A stretch of 10,762 nucleotides of DNA from Actinomycetota bacterium (GTDB taxonomy: Bacteria; Actinomycetota; Actinomycetes; Actinomycetales; Microbacteriaceae): NCBI GenBank assembly GCA_009704605.1, contig WLDW01000017.1, positions 1 through 10,762 of the forward strand, written 5' to 3'. The position numbers were made by a program, and so were the translations under genes. Each line of letters begins with the position of its first letter. The stretch's first letter is position 1. Positions 6,007-10,762 of this stretch are shown in pieces. The notes beneath the pieces are model-generated. The model was not told the origin of the DNA. It was given only the letters and a program-made list of their open reading frames with translations, and did not search any database.

Positions 6007-6630
6007 TTAGCTGAGCGCTAGCTCACGGGCAAGTATTTCTACGTGCTCAGGGCTAATCTGATGCCCTCCGGGGTGCATCAGGACCTCAACTTTGGCTCCC
6101 CAAGATTGAAACTCCTTGATCATTTCCTCCGATTTTTGCCTAGGCGAGTAAGGGTCCTTTTCTCCGTTGGCGATGAATACAAACTTTCCCTGAAGGTCTG
6201 GCTTGAATTCGTTCTCCACAAACGCCCGAGTAGTGCCAAAGGCAACAATTCCCCTAAGTAGCTCAGGGTGAACCGTAAGCAAAGCCCCGGCCATGTGAGC
6301 ACCGTTAGAGAACCCAACAGCAGTTACTCGCTTTGGATCAAACCCGTAATGCCCACTTGCTAGCTTGAGAAATTCTGCCAGGGACTGAACTGCTTCAATA
6401 AGGGTTTCCTCCTTGGCGCTAAAGTCCTCAAAATACTCGAAGAACCTAACCATGCCATCCTGGGTGGCAAGGCCCCGAGGAGACAAGATGCTAGCTGAAG
6501 GGTCCAAGGCCTTGCCTAAAGACAATAGATCAAACTCGTCCGCACCTGATCCGTGCAGTAGCAACAGGGTGTTCGCAGATTGTGACGAGGGCAGCCAAAC
6601 ATGTGGTCTCGAGAGCTTTTCTTCAGGCAT
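6007..6630 (-). CDS. Alpha/beta hydrolase, phospholipase/carboxylesterase family
   Basis: A 207-residue cytosolic esterase-type enzyme of the short phospholipase/carboxylesterase family (YpfH/EstB-like serine hydrolases). Visible: the oxyanion-hole loop LLLLHGSGADEFDL (22-35); SPRG (50-53) and RFFEYF (62-67), family landmarks; the nucleophile elbow GFSNGAHMA with S108; the acid D159 in NGEKDPYSP; and H190 in HPGGHQIS. All three triad members are in the expected order and spacing and the length is normal, so it should be active. The natural substrate is unknown. There is no signal peptide. The ATG at 6630 has no ribosome binding site, but a -10-like TAGACT ends 6 bp before it, suggesting a leaderless transcript. 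The BI-1-like gene follows 58 bp downstream and may share the transcript. Confidence 0.88.
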   Translation of the reverse strand: MPEEKLSRPHVWLPSSQSANTLLLLHGSGADEFDLLSLGKALDPSASILSPRGLATQDGMVRFFEYFEDFSAKEETLIEAVQSLAEFLKLASGHYGFDPKRVTAVGFSNGAHMAGALLTVHPELLRGIVAFGTTRAFVENEFKPDLQGKFVFIANGEKDPYSPRQKSEEMIKEFQSWGAKVEVLMHPGGHQISPEHVEILARELALS

Positions 6631-6636
6631 CGTCTT

Positions 6637-6663
6637 AGTCTAGATATCTATCGGCGAATCCAA
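6637..6663 (-). promoter_or_regulatory. Probable promoter giving a leaderless hydrolase mRNA
   Basis: On the - strand TAGACT (6642-6637) is followed by exactly 6 bp and then ATG at 6630. That is the TANNNT-N6-start spacing typical of leaderless actinobacterial genes. TTGGAT (6663-6658) is a candidate -35 with a short 15-bp spacer. No purine-rich ribosome binding site is present in between. It lies just downstream of the tRNA terminator, consistent with a new transcription unit. Confidence 0.55.
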
Positions 6664-6671
6664 GTGTTAAA

Positions 6672-6697
6672 CAAAAAAGTAGCCCCGAAGGGCTACT
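6672..6697 (-). terminator. Rho-independent terminator of the proBA-nadD-rsfS-tRNA-Ala unit
   Basis: On the - strand AGTAGCCC, a TTCG loop, then GGGCTACT form a perfect 8-bp stem with the very stable C(UUCG)G tetraloop, followed at once by six U residues. It begins 5 bp after the tRNA 3' end and ends before the hydrolase promoter. Confidence 0.93.
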
Positions 6698-6702
6698 GAT
6701 TG

Positions 6703-6775
6703 TGGACCTGAGGGGATTTGAACCCCTGACCCCCTGCATGCCATGCAGGTGCGCTACCAGCTGCGCCACAGGCCC
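6703..6775 (-). tRNA. tRNA-Ala (anticodon GGC)
   Basis: A 73-nt cloverleaf folds completely. Acceptor stem GGGCCTG/CAGGTCC; D arm GCGC...GCGC; anticodon stem CCTGC/GCAGG with loop ATGGCAT, anticodon GGC at 6742-6740; T arm AGGGG-TTCAAAT-CCCCT; discriminator A73. The acceptor contains G3-U70, the main identity element for alanyl-tRNA synthetase. The 3' CCA is not encoded (CAA follows), so it must be added enzymatically. It begins 20 bp after the rsfS stop with no promoter of its own visible, so it is probably excised from the operon transcript. Confidence 0.97.
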
Positions 6776-6795
6776 TGATGTATAACTTTGTTAGC

Positions 6796-7182
6796 TTAGC
6801 TCAAACTGGGGCTAGCTGACAAAGCAGTTAGCTTGAGCTCTGGGCAGTCGCTCCAGATTCTTTCCAGCGAGTAATACACGCGATCTTCTTCGTGCATGAC
6901 GTGACAGATAATTTCCCCAAAGTCTAGAAGTACCCATCGTCCGCCGGCTTTTCCTTCACGGCGGAGTAGTTTGATGCCTCGCTCTAAAAGCTTCTCTTCG
7001 ATGCCATCAGAGATTCCAACGACCTGGCGCTCGTTTCTGCCAGAGGCAATCAGGAATATGTCAGTTAGTGGCATGTGTGAAGAAACATCAAGTGCGACGA
7101 TGTTCTCAGCTACTTTGTCAGAGGCGGCGGCTGCAGCAAGTTCTGCAACTTCAATTGCTTTTTTAGTAGCGCTCACAAACAC
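6796..7182 (-). CDS. rsfS: Ribosomal silencing factor RsfS
   Basis: A 128-residue cytosolic protein that binds ribosomal protein uL14 on the 50S subunit and blocks subunit joining during nutrient limitation. Visible family landmarks: AASDKVAENIVALDVS (19-34), the PLTDIFLIASGRNERQV core (38-54), LRREGKAGGRWVLLDFGEIICHVM (73-96), and EEDRVYYSLERIWSDCP (98-114), the most conserved stretch. Length is normal. The start is not certain: GTG at 7182 gives the frame used here, but GTG at 7176 (MSATKK...) fits other family N-termini better; neither has a strong ribosome binding site. Six bp separate it from the upstream repeat protein gene, so coupling is likely. tRNA-Ala follows 20 bp after the stop. 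Confidence 0.95.
   Translation of the reverse strand: MFVSATKKAIEVAELAAAAASDKVAENIVALDVSSHMPLTDIFLIASGRNERQVVGISDGIEEKLLERGIKLLRREGKAGGRWVLLDFGEIICHVMHEEDRVYYSLERIWSDCPELKLTALSASPSLS
6798..6839. repeat. Long imperfect stem-loop at the rsfS 3' end
   Basis: AGCTCAA (6798-6804) pairs with TTGAGCT (6833-6839), and inside it GCTAGCTG (6811-6818) pairs with CAGTTAGC (6825-6832) with one mismatch (G-U on the + strand, A-C on the - strand). A 6-nt bulge (6805-6810) and a 6-nt loop complete it. On the - strand it covers the last codons and stop region of rsfS, just before the tRNA. No T run follows, so it is not a standard terminator; it may mark RNA processing between mRNA and tRNA. Confidence 0.55.
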
Positions 7183-7188
7183 CCATCT

Positions 7189-7992
7189 TTATAAGATTCC
7201 AAGCATGAACGCAGCTACCGTGAGTGCCCCGACAGAAATCATTAGAACAACTGTGGACATAACCGCGTAGACCTGACCCTGGCCTTTTCGATTGATTAAT
7301 GTCAGCTCAACTACCTTGGCTCTAGTTTTAGCGATTCCAGCAGCGCGGATTGGGGCCACTGAAGAAACAAAGGAATTCAGGCTATCTTCAGCAACAGCCT
7401 CGTCGGCTTGTTCACTTTCCAAGATAACGGTGATGCTTCCCGTAGTTGGATCAACGGTTGGAATCTGAATTGAACCAGTTGTTACTGCCGGTCCAGAACC
7501 TGAAAGAACAATAGATCCAGAAAGCATGTCCGGAACTTTATCTAGGATGATCGACGCAGTTACTGGCTCAATACCCAAATTTGCAGTTGAGCCAAAGTTA
7601 GAGCCGGTTACTGGCTCCAAAAAGATGTCCGGTGTGGCGATAACAGGAACTGATCCAGTAAGAGTGTGATCGTCAAAAAGCGGTGCCTTATCTGTACCGG
7701 CAGATTCCTTTAGGTCATTTAGTCCACGAAGTTCGCGACGAGACTTTGCTACCTGCGGTTGGCTGGGTGGAACTGCGTATGGTTCGTAGCTAGGAGTTTG
7801 AGATACCGGAGCGGGCGATTCTGGAACGTAGGGTTTGTATCCAGTGTTTTCCGTCACCGGTTCGGTGAAGGAAGGAATGTATGGCTCAAAGGACGGAGCA
7901 GATGCGGTTTGCTCTAGAGGTTGCTGCGAGAAAGCAGTTGACTCTGCTGCTCGACGTTCTTTTCTTGACTGAAAAGTGGGGCTATCGCTCAT
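7189..7992 (-). CDS. Uncharacterised repeat-containing tail-anchored membrane protein
   Basis: A 267-residue protein I cannot assign to a characterised function. In order: two basic motifs, SRKERR (9-14) and SRRELR (84-89); a proline-rich segment with three aromatic-PY repeats (PSFEPYIP 33-40, TGYKPYVPE 50-58, PSYEPYAVP 67-75); then a stretch with repeated TGS-type units (LTGSVPV 111, EPVTGS 126, EPVTASIIL 142, LSGSIVL 157, TTGSIQIP 171, TTGSITVI 183); an acidic linker (192-204); a basic region (223-236); and one C-terminal transmembrane helix (about 242-266). There is no signal peptide. Charge distribution suggests a cytosolic N-terminus with a C-terminal anchor. Its ATG overlaps the nadD stop as ATGA, and rsfS follows 6 bp later, so it is translated within the operon. 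A cell-envelope or division scaffold role is possible but speculative. Confidence 0.8.
   Translation of the reverse strand: MSDSPTFQSRKERRAAESTAFSQQPLEQTASAPSFEPYIPSFTEPVTENTGYKPYVPESPAPVSQTPSYEPYAVPPSQPQVAKSRRELRGLNDLKESAGTDKAPLFDDHTLTGSVPVIATPDIFLEPVTGSNFGSTANLGIEPVTASIILDKVPDMLSGSIVLSGSGPAVTTGSIQIPTVDPTTGSITVILESEQADEAVAEDSLNSFVSSVAPIRAAGIAKTRAKVVELTLINRKGQGQVYAVMSTVVLMISVGALTVAAFMLGIL
7559..7617. repeat. In-frame direct repeat in the TGS-repeat coding region
   Basis: GTTACTGGCTC occurs at 7559-7569 and again at 7607-7617, exactly 48 bp apart, i.e. 16 codons. It encodes EPVTAS and EPVTGS on the - strand. This supports origin of the protein repeats by internal duplication. Confidence 0.65.
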
Positions 7993-8576
7993 GAGAGACC
8001 CTTGTATAAACCATGCTTACCAATGTACTGAACCACACCATCAGGAACTAGGTACCAAATTGGTTCGCCGTTAGAAACCCTATTCCTACAGTCAGTTGAG
8101 CTAATCGAAAGCGCCGGAACTTCAACAACAGTCACTGTGCCTTCTGGGACATCAGGAATCTGAAGGGCATGTCCAGGTCTACTAACCGCAACAAAGTGTG
8201 CCAAATCCCAAAGTCGCTGCACTTCTTTCCAAGCCAAAATTTGGGCAATAGCATCGCTTCCGGTTATGAAGAAAAGTTCTGCATCTGGATAGCTGTTCTT
8301 GAGATCGGTAAGAGTGTCAACGGTGTAAGTGGGCTTGTCTCTATCGATGTCAACTCTAGAAACTAAGAATCTTGGATTGGCTGCCGTTGCAATAACTGTC
8401 ATGAGGTAGCGATGCTCACCACCGGTGACTTCTGGTTTCTTTTCCGGCGCACCGGTTGGGACGAATACCACTTGATCGAGCTTTAGAGCTGCTGCGACTT
8501 CGCTGGCGGCTACTAAGTGGCCGTTGTGAATTGGGTCAAAGGTTCCACCCATAACTCCCAGTCGAATTTTAGCCAT
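7989..8576 (-). CDS. nadD: Nicotinate-nucleotide adenylyltransferase NadD
   Basis: A 195-residue cytosolic enzyme that joins nicotinate mononucleotide and ATP to form deamido-NAD, an essential step of NAD synthesis. Visible: the nucleotidyltransferase signature [12 protein letters not shown] (10-21) with HNGH at 17-20; PTGAPEKKP (40-48) for substrate binding; PTYTVDTL (82-89); FFITGSDA (102-109); and the second signature [10 protein letters not shown] (157-166), the ISxT motif that contacts ATP. Length is normal for the family. There is no clear ribosome binding site before the ATG at 8576; the upstream 61-aa gene stops 15 bp earlier, so translation may be coupled. Its TGA overlaps the ATG of the repeat protein by 4 bp. 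Confidence 0.97.
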   Translation of the reverse strand: MAKIRLGVMGGTFDPIHNGHLVAASEVAAALKLDQVVFVPTGAPEKKPEVTGGEHRYLMTVIATAANPRFLVSRVDIDRDKPTYTVDTLTDLKNSYPDAELFFITGSDAIAQILAWKEVQRLWDLAHFVAVSRPGHALQIPDVPEGTVTVVEVPALSISSTDCRNRVSNGEPIWYLVPDGVVQYIGKHGLYKGLS

Positions 8577-8591
8577 AGAGAATTTGGAGGC

Positions 8592-8777
8592 CTAGTGACC
8601 TTGCGAGCTCGAGTTCTTGTGATCGTGGCGGTTGGCTACATCGCGATACGAGTAAACAACAAAAGCAAGAAGGATAAACACGCCCATCGCTATAGCCCCG
8701 AAAGCTAGAGCAGGGATTGGTAGTTCGCTGTGTTGTATGAACACACCATCGGTCTCAGATAGTAGTACAGCTAGCAA
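8592..8777 (-). CDS. Small single-helix membrane protein (61 aa) between proA and nadD
   Basis: No characterised family recognised. From the TTG at 8777 it has an N-terminal segment with several acidic residues (SETDGVFIQHSELP, 7-20), one hydrophobic helix (about 21-43, PALAFGAIAMG then VFILLAFVVYSY), and a polar tail with YRDVANRHDHK (44-54) and SSSQGH. The tail is basic and His-rich, so it probably lies in the cytosol with the N-terminus outside. The frame extends upstream to 8849 into proA, but AAGGAG at 8789-8784, 6 bp before the TTG, and the lack of protein-like features upstream favour this short form. It sits 35 bp after proA and 15 bp before nadD. I recall similar small YRDVANRH proteins at this place in related actinobacteria, which a search should confirm. 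Confidence 0.65.
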   Translation of the reverse strand: MLAVLLSETDGVFIQHSELPIPALAFGAIAMGVFILLAFVVYSYRDVANRHDHKNSSSQGH

Positions 8778-8783
8778 AATGAT

Positions 8784-8789
8784 CTCCTT
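8784..8789 (-). promoter_or_regulatory. Ribosome binding site deciding the start of the 61-aa membrane protein
   Basis: AAGGAG on the - strand is followed by 6 bp (ATCATT) and TTG at 8777. It is one of the best ribosome binding sites in the window, and it lies inside the longer open frame that overlaps proA. It therefore argues for the internal TTG as the true start. Confidence 0.7.
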
Positions 8790-8812
8790 AGAAGCGTTAT
8801 ACCTAGAATAAC

Positions 8813-10057
8813 CTAGGCGCGCGTTTGGCCAGCACCTCGAGCCAGCCATTTCGTGCTTGTTAACTCTCTAAGCCCCATCGGACCGCGGGCATGTAGCTTT
8901 TGAGTTGAAATTCCAACCTCAGTTCCGAAGCCAAACTGCCCGCCATCGGTGAATCTCGTTGAAGCGTTTACCATAACTACCGCTGAATCGATTTCAGCTA
9001 GGAATCGTTCCGCGTGAGCCTCATCGCTTGTGATTATCGATTCAGTGTGGTGAGTTGAGTACTTCTTTATGTGATCTATTGCCTCATCCAAAGAAGCGAC
9101 TACCTTGACTGCTAAATCCAGCGTGTAGTACTCGGCGTGCCAGTCTGCCTCGGTTGCCAAAACGGAATCTGGATAGATGCTGTTTACTTTCTGGTCCGCA
9201 TGAATTGTCACTCCAGCAGCCACCAATCGATCCAGAACCTTGGGAAGAATAGTTGAAGCAACCGATTCGTGGACCAGCAATGTTTCCAAAGCATTGCAGG
9301 TAGCTGGGCGTTGCACCTTTGAGTTAAAGACAATCTCAACAGCCCAGTCTGGGTTAGCAGATTCGTCGATAAATACGTGGGTCACGCCGTCACCGGTTTG
9401 AATCACCGGAACTTTTGATCCTTCGACTACGGCGTTAATCAAACTTGCGCTTCCCCTTGGGATTAACACGTCAATCAGGCCACGAGCTGCCATCATCTCG
9501 TTCGCGCCTTGTCTGCCAAAATCATCAACTGTTTGCACAAGCTCTGGGCTGAGACTAGAACTTGCCAAAGCTTCTTTTAGTACTTTTGCCAGAGCGATGT
9601 TGGTGTTTTCGGCAGCAGTTCCACCACGAAGCACAACAGCATTTCCAGACTTGATTGCTAAAGCACTGATATCAATAGTCACATTCGGTCGAGCTTCGTA
9701 AATGACACCGATTACTCCAAAAGGAACACGTATCTGAGTTAGGTCTAGTCCATTCTCCAGAGTCTTGGCCTGGACTATCTCCCCTATTGGATCCGGGAGC
9801 GCAATGACATCATTAATTGAATCAGCCAAAGACTTGATTCTTGCATCGCTAAGCCGAAGGCGATCTTGCAACCCAGTCGCAAGATTTGATTTGACGGCTT
9901 GCTCTAGGTCAATTGAGTTTGCCACAAGAATCTCAGCACTGCGAGCAACAAGTAACTCGGCAATTAATTTCAATGCTTCGTTTTTGGACGCAGTTGAGAC
10001 ACTAGCTAGTGAGTAGCTTGCGTCTTTAGCTGCTTGAATTCTTTGTAACGCGGTCAT
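8813..10057 (-). CDS. proA: Gamma-glutamyl phosphate reductase ProA
   Basis: A 414-residue cytosolic aldehyde-dehydrogenase-fold enzyme that reduces gamma-glutamyl phosphate with NADPH to glutamate semialdehyde, the second step of proline synthesis. Visible: GVIGVIYEARPNVTID (114-129), typical of ProA; LRGGTAAENTN (143-153) for cofactor binding; LIPRGSASLI (198-207); the catalytic cysteine C254 in QRPATCNALETLLVH; YSTHHTESIIT (333-343); and STRFTDGGQFGFGTEVGISTQKLHARGPMGL (366-396), the strongest family block. Length is normal. The ATG at 10057 has only a weak ribosome binding site; proB stops 9 bp upstream, as expected for coupled partners that pass on an unstable intermediate. Confidence 0.98.
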   Translation of the reverse strand: MTALQRIQAAKDASYSLASVSTASKNEALKLIAELLVARSAEILVANSIDLEQAVKSNLATGLQDRLRLSDARIKSLADSINDVIALPDPIGEIVQAKTLENGLDLTQIRVPFGVIGVIYEARPNVTIDISALAIKSGNAVVLRGGTAAENTNIALAKVLKEALASSSLSPELVQTVDDFGRQGANEMMAARGLIDVLIPRGSASLINAVVEGSKVPVIQTGDGVTHVFIDESANPDWAVEIVFNSKVQRPATCNALETLLVHESVASTILPKVLDRLVAAGVTIHADQKVNSIYPDSVLATEADWHAEYYTLDLAVKVVASLDEAIDHIKKYSTHHTESIITSDEAHAERFLAEIDSAVVMVNASTRFTDGGQFGFGTEVGISTQKLHARGPMGLRELTSTKWLARGAGQTRA

Positions 10058-10066
10058 GATTCGAGC

Positions 10067-10762
10067 CTAGCCCTGAGCCTTGCTGGTTTGTGGCTTGGGT
10101 TCAAAGAAGGTTCCAGAGTTAGTTCCAGACAGAACTAATCCCACGTTTTCTGCATTGGTGACGATAACCGCTATTCCGGCTTCTGTGCACTCCCTGGCTG
10201 CCGCAACTTTTGTTATTGCCCCACCTGTTCCAACACCCGTATTGGTTCCACCTATTTCTAAGGAGCTCATGTCCATATCAAATGGAACATTAGAAATCAG
10301 CTTTGCCTCTGGGTTAGTAGGCGGTACATCATAAATTCCATCAACATCACTTAGTAAAACCAGTGCATCTGCACCAATCAGGGTTGAAACCATTGCAGCC
10401 AGGTGATCGTTATCTCCAAAGCGAATTTCAGTAGTAGCCACAGTGTCGTTCTCGTTGACAATAGGTAGCGCCTTGAGTTCAAACAGCCTCTCTAGAGCCT
10501 TTCTTGCGTTCTCCCGGCTTTCGTGATTCTCAATGTCCGGAACAGTAAGCAGGACTTGACCGGCAATAATCCCGAATCTTTCCAGAGACTTTTGGTACTT
10601 AGAGACCAAGCGAAACTGACCAACCGCGGCTAGAGCCTGACAAGTTTCTAGATCTGTGGGTTTTTTCTCAAAGTCAAAAAGTGGCATACCGGTTGCAATT
10701 GCTCCCGATGACACGAGGATTATTTCAGTGCCGCGCTCCATAGCCTTGGCAAGGGCATCAAC
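10067..10762 (-). CDS. proB: Glutamate 5-kinase ProB, 5' end outside the window
   Basis: 231 residues are present; by comparison with E. coli ProB about 30 N-terminal residues are cut off at the window edge. The frame stays open to base 10762, and the ATG at 10741 is internal. The enzyme phosphorylates glutamate with ATP, the first and feedback-controlled step of proline synthesis. Visible, counted from the window edge: LVSSGAIATG (16-25); IVNENDTVATTEIRFGDNDHLAA (103-125), the glutamate-binding and catalytic block; LLSDVDGIYDVPP (138-150); and GTGGAITKVAAAR (176-188), where TGGM is usual. The protein ends right after the amino acid kinase domain, so the C-terminal PUA domain of E. coli and mycobacterial ProB is absent. 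The natural TAG lies 9 bp before proA, so this is a short variant and not a truncation. Confidence 0.96.
   Translation of the reverse strand, partial: VDALAKAMERGTEIILVSSGAIATGMPLFDFEKKPTDLETCQALAAVGQFRLVSKYQKSLERFGIIAGQVLLTVPDIENHESRENARKALERLFELKALPIVNENDTVATTEIRFGDNDHLAAMVSTLIGADALVLLSDVDGIYDVPPTNPEAKLISNVPFDMDMSSLEIGGTNTGVGTGGAITKVAAARECTEAGIAVIVTNAENVGLVLSGTNSGTFFEPKPQTSKAQG

Noticed and set aside
8778..8849. N-terminal extension of the 61-aa membrane protein overlapping proA
   Set aside because: The extension is mostly shadow of the proA 3' end, and a strong ribosome binding site lies within it, before the TTG at 8777.

Overview
The window looks like a chromosomal segment of a small-genome, moderate-GC actinobacterium, most likely of the family Microbacteriaceae (freshwater Luna-type lineages such as Rhodoluna or Aquiluna would fit). 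This rests on four things: the block proB-proA-nadD-rsfS followed by tRNA-Ala, an actinobacterial DnaE2 polymerase preceded by a DUF6504-like small protein, a Gram-positive type LexA box, and a probable leaderless gene. GC content is about half by eye, low for the phylum. Genus and family are inferences.

Left part, + strand (1-5210). A class IV aminotransferase-like gene and a DedA-family membrane protein come first. A probable terminator closes the dedA gene. Then comes a perfect 32-bp palindrome containing a LexA operator, 19 bp before the ATG of a 96-residue DUF6504-like gene. That gene runs, 2 bp apart, into dnaE2 (1075 aa). The last two form a compact, probably DNA-damage-inducible mutagenesis operon. 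The usual companions imuA and imuB are not next to it.

Middle, - strand (5190-6630). A seven-helix Bax inhibitor-1/YccA-like membrane protein converges on dnaE2 and overlaps its 3' end by 21 bp. Upstream of it is a small esterase-type alpha/beta hydrolase that appears to be transcribed without a leader.

Right part, - strand (6672-10762), read from right to left. The order is proB (5' end cut by the window edge), proA, a 61-aa single-helix membrane protein, nadD, a 267-aa repeat-containing tail-anchored protein, rsfS, tRNA-Ala(GGC), and a UUCG-loop terminator. Gaps are short (an ATGA overlap at one junction, 6 to 35 bp at the others), so this is probably one transcription unit. It joins proline synthesis (ProB, ProA), NAD synthesis (NadD), ribosome silencing (RsfS) and a tRNA, with two uncharacterised membrane proteins inserted.

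The most interesting parts are the SOS-controlled DUF6504/dnaE2 unit, including a possible clamp-binding motif within DnaE2, and the two unknown membrane proteins in the proline/NAD operon. There is no insertion sequence, phage gene, CRISPR array or intergenic stretch over 300 bp.
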